Assembly (NCBI RefSeq): GCF_000699445.3
Contig: NC_067198.1
Coordinates: 25,493,536-25,557,535 of the forward strand
Direction: 5' to 3'
DNA: 64,000 bases
DNA from: Schistosoma haematobium
Lineage: Eukaryota; Platyhelminthes; Trematoda; Strigeidida; Schistosomatidae
The translations under genes and the position numbers were made by a program. Shown piece after piece: positions 1-10,950 of this stretch. The first letter of the stretch is position 1. Each line of letters starts with the position of its first letter. Below the pieces are notes generated by a model, which worked only from the letters and a program-made list of their open reading frames with translations, made no database searches and was not told the origin of the DNA.

Positions 1-3000
1 CATTGTTGCTTAGAGTGGTCAGAAGACTGCATTTTGTCAGCGTCTTCACCAAATAAAACTATGTCATCTGCATATTCTAAGTCAACAAGTGAACCTCCCG
101 GCAGAAGTTCGACCCCTGTAAATTTAGATGAGGAGAGTGTTATCTCTAAAAGTACGTCAATGACAAAGTTGAACAAGAATGGGGAAAGTGGACAGCCCTG
201 ACGAACACCACTTGAGGTAATCAATTCTGATGACAGTTCGCCATAAGCTCTCACTCTACCAGTTGTGTTCGAGTAGAGAGCCTTTATAAGGTTAATGTAC
301 TTCTTTGGTACTCCTTTCAGTGACAAACACTGCCATAGAACCTCACGATCTACAGAGTCGAATGCCGCCTTAAGGTCGAGAAATACTACCATTGTAGGGC
401 GTCTGAACGAGTGTCTGTGTTCTAGAACCTGACATAGTGTGAATATCTGATCTATACAACCACGTCCAGGTCGAAAACCGGCCTGGTTTTCTCTAATCTG
501 CTCTTCACGAGCTTTGATTAGGCGTCGAAGTATTATTGAAGCTAACATTTTAGACACTATATTAGTCAAACTGATTCCTCTGTGATTGTCACAAGAGGAC
601 TTTTGTCCTTTCTTATAGACTGGCACAATCAGTGATTGAGACCAGTCAGATGGGATTACGTCCAGTTCCCAAATTCTACCTAAGACCTCAGTTAATCTCA
701 CTGCTAATACTGGACCACCATCCTTAAAAATCTCAGGAGTAAACCTGTCAGGGCCTGCTGCTCTCCCTCGTTTCAGATTTCCTATGGCTTTTTCAACTTC
801 GTAAAGGGACGGAGGACCTACATTAACTTGCCATTCAGGTGACTAGAGATCGTGGGAAACCGAAGTGTGGCTGAAGGCCAGTTGAACTGATCCCTAAAGT
901 GTTCTGCCCATCGATCCAATCTCCTGGATTCAGAATGAATAATATGTCCATCTTTCTCTGAGATTGTTTCGCTAACGGTCGGGTTCCTAATTCTGGTTTC
1001 CTTAACGAGTCTGAACAATTGTCTGCTATTACCTATTGCCGCTGCCTTTTCCATCTCTCTTGCTTTCGCTACCCACCACTGTTCGCGATCATTGCGTAGA
1101 CTTCTTGTCAGCTTGCGCTTAAGCTGACTCCGCTCTTCATTATGTTCAGAGCCAGGTGGAATGAGTTTCCGAGCATCTATCAGTGCGATAGATGCTGCTG
1201 GGATCCAGTGTTGCTCCATAACCTTCTGGTTTATCTTACTAGCAGATATCACTGCTGTTTCCACAGCTTTTCGGATATCGTTCCATGCTGCCTCGTGGTG
1301 GGCATCACATACATGGCTGCCTAACTGTTTTCCTAGTTGTTCCTGAAATATACTCTTAGCTTGACTATCATTAAGTAGGCCCCTAAGAGGTTTCCTTGCA
1401 GCGTCTTTCCTACGTCCAGTAAGACGCAAGCAAATACGCGCTCGCACTAGAGCATGATCTGAATCTAGCATGTGCTCCAGAGTGAGCGACAGTCTTCTAT
1501 CGAGCCCCTCCATCGGTGGCTGATAGCGATGTGATCTATTTGGGTCCAACGTTGGGACGAATTAGGGGTCTCCATGTTAAAAGATGTTTTTCCTTATGCT
1601 TAAAGTTAGTATTTGCAAGGAACAGGCGGTTATCTGAGCATAGCTGCAACAGACGGTCGCCATTATCTGTTCTTTGAGCCACGACACCATAAGATCCACC
1701 TAGGTGTCTTTCCCTATCGCTTAGTTTACCTACTTGAGCATTAAAGTCACCGGCCACTATTACTACATCCGAGCGCTTAGCTTTTCGGAGAAGGTCCGAA
1801 AGCTTTCTGTAAAACTCATCTTTTACATCATCTGAGCTGCAGTCAGTGGGAGAATAGGCAGAGACGACGAAGAGGCAACGACGAGTGTCCCTATCTTCCC
1901 GAGTCCTTACTGTTCCGTTCAGTCGGACAGCGCACAAACGACTGTCTACTGGGACCCACTCTAAGAGAGCTAGTCCTGCCCTAGGACTCAATGCTATACC
2001 TACGCCGGCGAGGCCACGGAAAGCAGAATCAGGGCTTCCAGATACACGAAGCGTAAATCGAGTCGGTTCTTTATTTTGGCATGGTGAGGTCAAATGAATG
2101 ACGCTACTTGGATCCTGTATGCGCGTTTCGGAGACGCAGCACACATCGATGGCGCAAGATTCTAAAGTCCTAGCTAAGGAAGCCTGCTGTCCTATTTGGC
2201 ACAGTGTTCGGATGTTAAAAGCTCCTACGTGTAGTTTAGAGCGTGGTTTCAGTAGACCAGGGATAGCGTTCCGCGTACTCGAATCGTTTGCCCTAGCGGT
2301 GCGAGGTGATAAAGAGACGTGAGGAGGGTCAGTCATGGAGATAAGAGAGGTATTAGGAGGTGTAGGAAGGATTTGAATGTGACCAACTTGGTCTCGTGTG
2401 CTGTTACGGGTATGAGGGCTGATGTCACTTCCCGGCTGCCCACACCGTGGAAGGGTATTTCTTGAGGAACCTGAAAAGGAAATTGGATTAGTGTTGGTCT
2501 TAACGACCTGGGAGCGTGACCGCAGAGCACAAGGGACAACTGCTTGAGGCCGGTCGCGCACGGGCTTTTTGTGGAAGGTTTTTGACGTGTTAGCTCCGTT
2601 CTTCAAAGGGCCTTACCACAGGAGACGGAAATCCGTGAGGTAAGGTGAGGTGTGACATTTTTAGGGTCGACCTTTTCTAACCCCACCCCTCCTTGTGGGA
2701 AGGCAGCATCGCTGTCATGCTGGTTGTCCGAAGGAAACACCTTACTGCTGTCACACCTCTCTACAGTTAGCAGTACGACTTCGCCCTCAGACCTTGAGTT
2801 GCTGCTTTTAGTCTTACCGTTCACCAATCGACCTGCCTGGCATGGTAGAACCTACAGGAACATATGTTCCAGCCAATATAGCTCAGTTGGGTCATCACGA
2901 TAGGCAAGCCCGACCACCGCGTCAAGGTAGCAGCTTCGGTCGGGCCATGGAAAACCTGGAAGCACTGGACGACCGTTTCGTCCTAGTATGGGACTCTTCA

Positions 3001-3007
3001 GCAGTGC
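1..3007 (-). mobile_element. RTE-type non-LTR retrotransposon (RTE-A copy 1), frameshifted, cut by left window edge
   Basis: Read on the minus strand. From about 2606 to 1536 lies an apurinic-type endonuclease: the N-terminal motif AFNIRTLCQIGQQ, then SETRIQD, and the catalytic GDFNAQVGKLSDRE. An inter-domain region follows (1549-818), then the reverse transcriptase (about 840 to 1) with FLDLKAAFDSVDRE, SSGVRQGCPLSPFLFN and the catalytic LEYADDIVLF. The layout endonuclease-RT without an RNase H and these motifs are those of the RTE clade (SR2-like in schistosomes). The reading frame is broken near 1540 and near 845, so the copy is dead. The 5' region (about 2610-3007) is unusually complete for a LINE copy and starts with a hammerhead ribozyme. 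The 3' end lies outside the window. A closely similar copy lies at 33640-35142. Confidence 0.9.
2962..3007 (-). ncRNA. Hammerhead ribozyme at the 5' end of RTE-A
   Basis: Minus-strand type I hammerhead. Stem I is GCACTG (3007-3002) with CAGTGC (2967-2962). The core CTGAAGA is at 3001-2995. Stem II is GTCC/GGAC (2994-2991 with 2983-2980), closing a 7-nt loop. GAAA is at 2979-2976. Stem III is minimal (A-U, C-G) with tetraloop GGTC. The cleavage triplet GTC is at 2970-2968, so the predicted cut lies between 2968 and 2967. Every invariant core base is present and both stems pair fully. It has the same sense as the RTE ORF and lies about 360 nt upstream of it. Confidence 0.75.
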
Positions 3008-3382
3008 TGTAAAATGTGATCGACAGACGAACCCACCAATAATAAAGTGAAACGCCCACCACCACATTAACTCCCTTTGACCTTGTACGACTGTATCTCT
3101 TTATTAACCAATCGCAGTTTGATGTTCATTGTAAAACAATATTTGCTTTGTTGACTCATTTTTCCTGTTCTCTGGCTACTGTTCGGTATGTTATTTGTCT
3201 CCGTTTTTCCCTGTATTAATAGACCGTACTGCTTGTTTGAACACTAACGATGTTATTTTGTGTTTTAGAAACAGATAAAGTTTATCTAGCCAAATAGCTT
3301 GCTTGTTCTGACTTTGGCCAAACCAAGACTCTGTATTCGACGGTCTAGGGAATAACTCAGAATTAAACCTGTAAGAAATTGC

Positions 3383-3735
3383 TTCCCACAAGTGCGCATC
3401 CACGATCCCGCTCGCAGAATTCGAACCCAAGACCTTCAGTCTCGCGCGCGAGCGCTTAACATCTAGACCACTGAGCCGACATCGAACGGTGTTAATGTTT
3501 AAGTTCAACCAATCCACGATATTGCGCCGCCGTCCACCATTGTCTTCAGTGAGTTGCTATCTTACTACAAACCCGGTTTAACTCCACTGGTCACGGGATC
3601 GTGGATGCGCACTGCTGAGGAGTCACATGATAGGATGAAACGGCCGTCCAGTACTTCCAGGTTTTCCATGGTGGTCTAGCTTTAAGTAACTCATGAACTC
3701 AACTATTAAATTACTACAATCTCCACAAAAACCCC
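3383..3735 (+). mobile_element. 5'-truncated copy of the tRNA-like/hammerhead retroposon
   Basis: This segment matches the right four fifths of the complete element at 42449-42868 and ends in the same AATCTCCACAAAAACC-type tail. Read on the minus strand it has a tRNA-like core: an A-box-like stretch with TGGTCTAGATGTTAAGCGC, and a B-box-like GGGTTCGAATTCTG (3413-3423 region). A plus-strand hammerhead core lies at 3609-3654: CTGAGGA, GAAAC, GTC, and a stem I of five pairs out of six. Stem II is weakened (GTCA/GGAT). The left inverted arm is missing, as expected of 5' truncation if the right end is the 3' end. Confidence 0.6.
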
Positions 3736-3895
3736 TTCCGATAATAATTAGGTTTCGTCAACTCTAATTATTGTAATAGCATGCAGTCAGAAAAATTACG
3801 CAGTGTTTTGAGGCAATATCACTAGTGAATCTGAAAGATCATATCTGATAAGATTAGTATAAAAAGACTGTAATTGCATGTTAACAAGCCATTTC
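3736..3895. other. Spacer between retroposon and exon
   Basis: AT-rich, with no recognisable gene or repeat. If the gene at 3896-4569 continues, this is its next intron. Confidence 0.4.
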
Positions 3896-4569
3896 CTACC
3901 CGAGTAATTTAGAACGCTTTATACAAGCCTTGGATGCCTTCAATGGTGCGCACATATCTAGTTTCACCTGAGAAACATCTTATCACATCAAAAGGAAAGG
4001 GATTAGACCAATAACTAATAAAGTACAACAATACAGAATTCGTATAATTAAAAGGACTTACTGAGGACAAGATAGAAGTAATTATTAATTGCCACGTGTC
4101 TGGTTTCAAATCTCTTCCCAGCAAGAACCACTTAAATAATGCTTTAACATCTTGAAATTTTGTGAAAATAAGTAATTTGCTAATTACCTGATTCACTTAG
4201 TGCACGTAGCTTAAACAAACCTAGAAATATCTCCAGTTTATCCTGAGCAGAAGACAAGTATTCAATTATGCTTTGATATTTTCTGAGAACCAGGAATTCA
4301 TCATTGGAATTACGATCACCTTTGAAATTATCCCATAAAAGATCGGCCAAATCATAGAAACAGAGGTCAAACTTATTCTACACACAAGTACAAAATTCAA
4401 ATAAAGAAAACGATGGACGAACTCGAAATGATTCCTTAGAAATAACTAGTTCATTATCCTATACGGAAGTTAGATAACGAGAAAACAGATTATTTACATG
4501 GTTTTCAAATCCTGTATACGTTTTTATTGGATTTAGATTTGTTTCAATACGACTATTTGTACTACCCAT
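3896..4569 (-). CDS. N-terminal exons of an N-myristoylation-motif protein, possibly MEAK7/TLDC1-like (partial or decayed)
   Basis: Four exons with matching phases read on the minus strand: 4569-4465 (35 codons, starts MGSTNSR), 4377-4188, 4150-4062 (after a 37-nt GT-AG intron) and 3967-3896. Exon 2 ends one base into a codon and exon 3 supplies the other two, giving a continuous frame through LSES-D-VKALFKWFLL. Exon 4 ends in TAG at 3898-3896, but GG/GTAGGA just before it could be a donor, so the protein may continue off the left edge. Gly-2 with Ser/Asn following is a plausible myristoylation signal. Spacing and a few motifs (MGxxxSR start, NLFSRYLTS, a DEFLVLRKYQSIIEYL helix) recall the N-terminus of MEAK7/TLDC1, but the match is from memory and weak, and no TLDc domain is visible. 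The 87-nt stretch between exons 1 and 2 is itself in frame and looks coding (see findings). I am fairly sure these are exons, unsure of the family, and unsure the gene is functional. Confidence 0.5.
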
Positions 4570-6554
4570 GATTGAAAGCGACAGCTAGGAAATAAGTTAA
4601 AAGAGATGTAAGATTATGGTGGTAATTGACAGAACGATTAAAATATTACAATAATTAACGCTTTCAGGTAAACAGAGTATAGGAATGATACATTAGGGTG
4701 ATAATAAACTAGAACTGTAATTACCAGTCTACTGATGCAAGATTTGGTATGGCTACCGAGAGTGATAGAATTTACTAGCCTTATTATTACACAGGTAATT
4801 AGTATGGAGAAATGGTTAGGGCAAAGAAAAAATTATGTACTTTTGATATCTAAGCTTTTGAGTGACATGGATTTTTGATGATAATCATCCTAACAATAGA
4901 TATACCGGAAACAGCCAATACTGTAGGAAACTTGTGGTGTAAATTCGGGTAAAACCGGACTTTAAGCCACACTCTTCCCTAGTTCGAGGGCAAACCTACA
5001 TTTTCATAAAATCCACCCTGATGAATTAACATGATTTCCCTCAAAGGTCTACTCTTCCAAAAATCATTTATTCTTGGAGAGAATTTATTTTAGAACAGAG
5101 TACATCACCGCGGCCAACAAACGTTTGTTAACACTTCGTAAGTACAGAACTAAATCATATTCAAATCATATGAATATCTATTATTTATATCAAGTTAAAT
5201 CACAAGGGTACATGATACAAATCTAAGGCTGTTTCGGATGCTTCACACAGCACACAACGTTACACACGTATTAGAAACTAAGCCCTATCAACCGGATTTT
5301 AATATTCGAATCTACATAGTAAACCACTGGTTTGTAACTACTTTGCTGGCGCAAAACACATCTTGAAGACATTTGGACACCCATTGTAGACGACAGTTTA
5401 ATTACATGATAAATAACGATTTTTACCCAACGAAACTGTTAGTTTATCCGAAGTGCGCTGTCTGTTGTGTATAAAAAGCATAAAATGCATGGTCATTTTA
5501 AAACTCATAGTTTGGTCAGTATAACCTAGCATGACCAGTCCCAATTGGGACTTCCTTAAGGAACTGGTCAACATATTGAACCCTATAACACAAAATGAAC
5601 TGTATTTTCCGCAGAAAAGATGGGATACATAGAACTTATTCTCCAGAAAGTTTAAGTGAACTTATGTCTGGAATTATGACTGAGAACAGAAACATTGTTT
5701 AGTAGCGGGATATGATTTTGGTGGTATATAATAACAGATTAGCGAAATTCAATTTAAGTTGCCCTCATATTACCCTAAAAGAGGTTTTTGCACTTACTCT
5801 AGGAATATACTTTAAAAATAAAGGACCAGCTCAGCTTCCCCTTTGGTCGATGGCCTTCAAGTCATATTAAGTTGCTTGCCTCAAGGCAAGTAATGAAATT
5901 AGTTAGTGAAGCCAAACAAATATTCGGATTTGACATCAAGAATTTTCGCTTCGTAAAAAGAAACGAAACGCCTTGCTCCAATCTATTTAACTGTGCCTTT
6001 GCGTGTCTCAGAGGTTCTTTCAAATTATCAGTTTTTAACCTATAGTTCGTGTTTTGGGTCTATAGGCTTAACTGTCTACATTTAACTACTTTGAGTAACA
6101 TTTCTGTGCAAATGAAATGATAATTATGGCGCCTGTTTAATTTAATATTCTTGGTTCACGTATAATTAACTTAGATCGATCTAATTATACGGAAGTATAG
6201 TGCTTGAACATATAGTGAAGCATATCAGTTTAGTAAGTAGAACTGCTCACTCATATCCGTTAGCACTCCTATGTGTCGCAACTACAAAATAATCAGTGTG
6301 AAACTATGTATGCATTACAGAGTATATCGCTCCAGAAAGCTGAGGCTGAGAGCTTAGAATATGTGTAGAACAGGAGGAATGATATATTGATCATATTCCC
6401 ATAAAACCTAACACTTTGTCAATAAGTTACACTTAAGATAGTGGTGATATTGCAGTGAAGGAGAACGCAGGTGAGGACAACCGAGTTGTATTTAGAACAA
6501 AATTACAGAGTTGCTTGGTAAAACAGAAAAAGCATATAGTAAATCGTTAATTTG
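4570..6554. other. Non-coding upstream region
   Basis: Nothing with coding character was seen on either strand. The only structured piece is a compound palindrome at 5532-5570. If the minus-strand gene is real, its promoter lies here. Confidence 0.4.
5532..5570. repeat. Compound palindrome with potential three-way junction
   Basis: Outer arms TGACCAGT (5532-5539) and ACTGGTCA (5563-5570) enclose two perfect 10-base palindromes, CCCAATTGGG (5540-5549) and TCCTTAAGGA (5553-5562), separated by three bases. Confidence 0.7.
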
Positions 6555-8050
6555 CAAAATATCATTCCATCATATCAATGTTACCAGTGCAAGGTTTGCT
6601 CGGAAGGCATTTTTGTCACAGTTAGCATAAGACTTTAAATCGTAGGGCACCAGGACTCCCAAATCTTTTTCGACTTGGGATACTACTAGAGAGCAGTTAC
6701 CTAAGTTATAACTGTAGTCTGCGACATGTCACAGATGGACTACTTTACACTTTGAAGTGTTAAAGGTAAGTCCGTTATCGTCTGCCCAACTTCGAAGTCG
6801 AGTCAGATCCTCCTGAAGTGCCTGTATATCGTCTTGGTTGTGTATCTCTCTCCAAAGTTTCACGTCATCGGAAAAAGTAATAAGTCTGACGTTACCTGTT
6901 AAGGAAGATCATTCATGTAGATCAAGAAGAGAAGAGGCCCTAGTACTGGGCCCTGGGGGACCCCACTAGGACATTCCATAGCCTGAGATAAAGTGAAATT
7001 AACTCTGACCTTAAAGTGTCAAATTTTCAGGTATGAAGTGAGCCAATCGATGAGAGGTGGTCTGATACCCAATCGTTTGAGCTTATTGATAAGACATGTA
7101 TGGTTAACTTTATCAAAAGCTTTTGAGAAATCTAGGTAGATGATGTCAACCTTCCTCTTGTGATTGAGGATGTTTGTCCATCTGTCCACCGCAGTCAGCA
7201 GGTTGATAATACAAGAGTAACCCTTCCTGAAACCATGCTGTTGGGGTGAGAAGAAATTTAAGGACAGTAAATAGTCATTTATACCATCGCATATCAAGGA
7301 CTCTATGATTTTTGAGAGTATGGAGAGAAGAACCACCGGTCGGTTACTTGAAGGTTCGCTGGGTCGACCCCCTTTGAAAATTGGTGCGATGTGAGCCAGC
7401 CTCCGATTTTCCGGTAGTTTTCCTCGACTTAGCGGGTGTGAGAACATCACGCTAAGCGGCGTTGCCAAGATTGAGGCTGCTTCCCTCAGTATGGCGGAAT
7501 GGACGATGTCCGGGCCAGGAGAAGTGTCTAATCTTAAGTGCTGCAGTTTCCGGAACACCAAGTCAGCGCATAGGTTCACTTCGGAAAGTTCTGTGGAATT
7601 GCAAACGAGACTGTCATCAGTAAAGTTAATGTCAGTTGGTTGAAATGTCTGGGAGTAATGTCCAGCCTGAAGGTTAGCGGCGCCGCCATCGTTGTTGGTC
7701 GGGCCGTTAAGACCTACCAGTTGGGAAACTCCAGTTTTGGCTTCACGAAGAGAGACTGCATAACGGAATAAGCTTTTAGGATTGGAGGAAAATTTGTTCA
7801 TAAGCTTTGTCTGGTACTGAAGCTTATCTTCTCTTATAGCCTTCGTTCATATGTTCCTGATATTTTTATATTGCCTGTACGCTCGGTCGTTGTCAGTTCG
7901 TTTGTACTCCGCCCAACAGTGCCTTTTGAGGCTTAGCAGGCGAAGGGTACGGTTCTTGATTATTGTAGGTGGCTTGTATATCACAATACTGTTTTTAGCA
8001 CTAAATTTTATAACCACACATAATCCCATACACCCAGCTCACTTCTGAAT
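6555..8050 (-). mobile_element. CR1/jockey-type LINE fragment, reverse transcriptase region
   Basis: On the minus strand 8029-6560 encodes the linker and RT of a CR1-type LINE. RT motifs in order: AHIAPIFKGG, QQHGFRKGYSC, IYLDFSKAFDKVNH, SGVPQGPVLGPLLFLIYMND. After a frameshift near 6900 come a degenerate active-site stretch with SDDVKLW, then NTSKCKVVHL and VSQVEKDLGVLV. The ORF of 7801-7019 is open for 260 codons. The following part is shifted and has stops (around 6730), and the endonuclease end is missing, so this is a dead 5'-truncated copy. The clade is that of schistosome SR1/Pido-like elements; the exact family cannot be assigned by eye. Confidence 0.85.
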
Positions 8051-8279
8051 CGCCTCCATTTGTCAGTTGTATGTCCAACCACACCTTGTTTACACTTATT
8101 TTCTTTAACCTATTAAAATGCTCTTGCTTAACAAATACCTTAATAAAAGAAAATTAGACTGAGTAATCTTACCTTAAACATTTCTTCATGAATATTGGCT
8201 ATTCTGCCTCTCGTCCTTTCGTTTGCTTGCTCCCTCTTTCAGCTCCCTTGTGATATGGAACGAAAGATTTCATCCTGCA

Positions 8280-8575
8280 CCATCCTCAAAGCCTTAGACA
8301 TTCCAAAGGGACATAAGGTTGCGACGTTTAGAAGCTCCCACATTCAATGGACCTATCCTTGACCATCAGTTGCACATTCGCAACGCAACTTTCATGAAGC
8401 GCACCAACTGTGATACTGACTAAAACCATGTACATTCATATCTTATAAATTATCGACCCAGCTGAGTAATTTACTAGAGTGTATATTGTATCTTTTATAA
8501 CAATTTGATCTTGCCTGTAAACTGGCATGCCTCATGTAACAAACTGCTATTTGAGAATAAATTATTATTATTATT
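8280..8575 (+). mobile_element. 3' tail of a CR1-like element, ending in (ATT)n
   Basis: The sequence ends in a run of ATT triplets at about 8557-8575, preceded by GCCTGTAAACTGGC and CATGTAACAAACTGC. This is typical of a CR1-type 3' UTR with a short microsatellite tail, oriented opposite to the LINE at 6555-8050. The tail structure is visible; the family is inferred. Confidence 0.4.
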
Positions 8576-9604
8576 CCGCAGACCTATCAATAGGACAATG
8601 ACGTTACTCAGCAAGACTTAAGCATCCGCGTTGCAAATGATACATAAACACCTATGATCCGACTTACTGAGTCTGTTGTGAGCGTTTGCTATGAGATCTG
8701 TGCACGCCTCATGGAATCAACCTTCGCGTTTGCCGCACTGCTTGCCAGATGTGACGGCAAAACGGCACTCAGGTTGTTTGCGTGAATTTTTCATGACTAC
8801 ACTGACGTAAAATGTTTTATAGGTGCTAGCAAAAGCCTAAGACGGTAAAAAAAACAGTACAATAAAAACGGGAAAAATGGATAGAAACGAGTTACAATTA
8901 ACTGAATTTAGCCTTTACATAAAAAAATGAAAAAAATCGAACAGTAAGGTGAGGCAAAACCACAGTTAACTATTAAGTTGGGTAAAAGTAAAAAATTAAT
9001 CTAGCAAACGTATAGCTCAGAACAAATTCTTGAGGTCAGAAATGCTACTTTTGTTGCGTAAGAACACAGCAAATGTTTGATAAATGCAAATCACGCTAGG
9101 ACTAAACTTCCCCTTCGATAAACTCCTTAAACTCCGTAAACAGTTCGTCCTGATAAACGTTTGTAGATAATGTCATAATGATGTAATTATTAGAAGATGG
9201 GTACGAAGTGTTGATCGCGTTTATTTTTGCACGACACACAATTCACCGGAACCACAGATTCGTGAAATAAGAATGAAAGGTTAATGCCGTAAAGCAAGCA
9301 TGTGAGCGTGCAAGTTCGTGAGTCAAAATGGATAGTATCAAAATGTATATATATTTACATAGGGAAATGAGTGAATCATCGAATCAATTAAGCGACTAAC
9401 ATTAAAGCTAGCAGAATTAATATGTGCATAGGAAGCAAGCGATGCACAAGCACACATATTCATATGAGCGCAACAATGATAAAGGTACAATGATATAACT
9501 AAGTTGTTATTGTACGTATGACTCTGTCTGCTAAATAAGATAACAAAAAGGCTTAATCAAGTCAAATGTGAACAAAATCAATCGCACGTGATCTGCCATA
9601 ATGA
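8576..9604. other. Unassigned AT-rich spacer
   Basis: No gene, RNA gene or recognisable repeat was seen. Confidence 0.4.
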
Positions 9605-10395
9605 TCTGGACTTCGCAGATGACCCAGCTCTTCCATACCATACACAGCAACAAATGCGAATGAGGACAACCAGTGTAGCAACAGCTTATGCAACAGTAGG
9701 CCTCAACATCTACAAGAGAAAATGAAAGATCCTCAAACACAACCAACATAATCACATTTGATAGAGAAGCTCTGAAAGAGATGGAAGCTTTCGCGTACCT
9801 GGACACCATCATCGATAAACAAGCAGGAACTGATGTAGACGTAAAGGCAAGGATCGGCAAAGCAAGGACAGCATTCCTACAATTGAGGAACACATGAAAC
9901 TCGAAACAACTGTCATCCAACATTAAAGTCGGAATCTTCAATACGAACGTCAAGGCAGTTCTACTGTAAGGAGCTGAAGCTAGGAGAACTACTACAACCA
10001 TTATCAAAAAACTACAAGTGTTCGTAAACAATTGTCTACTCAAGATTCTCAATATCTGTTGGCCGGATACCATCGGCAACGACCTACTGTTGGAGAGAAC
10101 AAATCAGCTTCCAGTTGAAGAGGAAACCAGGAAAAGACACTGAAAGTGGATAGAACACACATTACGGAAATCGCCAAACTGAATCACGAGGCAAACCCTA
10201 ACTCCGAATCCTGAAGAGAAAAGGGAAAGAGGAAGATCAAGGAACACATTGAGTCCAGAACTGGGGGGTGGGCAGAAATAAAAGGAATGAATAGCGATTG
10301 GAAACGACTGCAAAGGATCGTTGAGAACAGAGTCCAATGGAGAATCCTGGTGTGCGGCCTATGCTCTTCCACGCGGAACGACGGGGGCTGTATGT
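9605..10395 (+). mobile_element. RTE-B LINE fragment (reverse transcriptase C-terminal half), decayed
   Basis: Plus strand, starting abruptly at the RT active site (DLDFADDPALPYHTQQQ), followed by the thumb and C-terminal region (FAYLDTIIDKQAG, ARIGKARTAFLQLR, the NTNVKAVLL region, CLLKILNICWPDTIGN) down to a C-terminal QWRILVCGLCSSTRN-type end near 10375. It carries several stop codons, for example at the Trp positions near 9896 and 10140. It lacks the endonuclease and palm N-terminus, so it is a truncated pseudo-copy. Its near twin in opposite orientation is at 22267-23037 and shares these disabling mutations. Confidence 0.85.
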
Positions 10396-10950
10396 ATACA
10401 CATTATCAAGCTTATATGTTGAGGCTGTGGCTTATCACTGTCATTGAGTCTAATATCATGGTAAAGTATCTTGGTAGTATTTCTTATTTCTTGGTTTTGG
10501 TCTAGCTAGGATTTTATACTATTAAAGTCCTAAGATCTTTACAGAATACTATACTGTTAGCTAAATACGTCAAGGTTCTCCAGTTACACGTTTTGTCGGA
10601 TTTCAGTGATGTCACATTCCAGAGCAGCAGTGTTTCTAGAATTAGCAGCTGTTATATTTCCACTGGGAATTTTAGTTAACTACAACCTAAAAGATATAAA
10701 ATTTGGAAGCAAAGGATCTGTGAAGTGACAGTAAGAATAATCCAATAAGTCAACGAATTTGTTGATTGCTTGAACAATTAAGCGGAGATAATAAGACGCT
10801 AAATGGGTGGACATGAGATAATGCCATATGATAGTTTACGAGTCATGTACAGCTCGGTGAGGTTTTGGCAGGGTGTTTGTGTCGAAGATGGAATATTTAA
10901 AACTAGTTTCAGTTTCAGTTTGGGAAGGACAGGAGGCCCGGTGGCCTGTG
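10396..10950. other. Unassigned spacer
   Basis: No coding character or recognised repeat. Short overlapping plus-strand frames here have no support. Confidence 0.4.

Noticed and set aside
3400..3490. tRNA gene on the minus strand
   Set aside because: A- and B-box-like stretches are present but no cloverleaf with a proper acceptor stem. It repeats at 42.6 kb as part of a mobile element.
3191..3517. 108-codon minus-strand open frame across the tRNA-like retroposon
   Set aside because: It runs through the non-coding tRNA-like core and has no protein features.
4459..4464. Two 6-nt GT-AG units (GTATAG, GTGTAG) whose removal would restore the frame
   Set aside because: Introns of six nucleotides are not known to be spliced. 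Treating the whole 87-nt segment as one intron explains both.
4378..4464. UAG read as glutamine
   Set aside because: The cathepsin D and TSNAXIP1-like genes in the same window use the standard code with no in-frame TAG.
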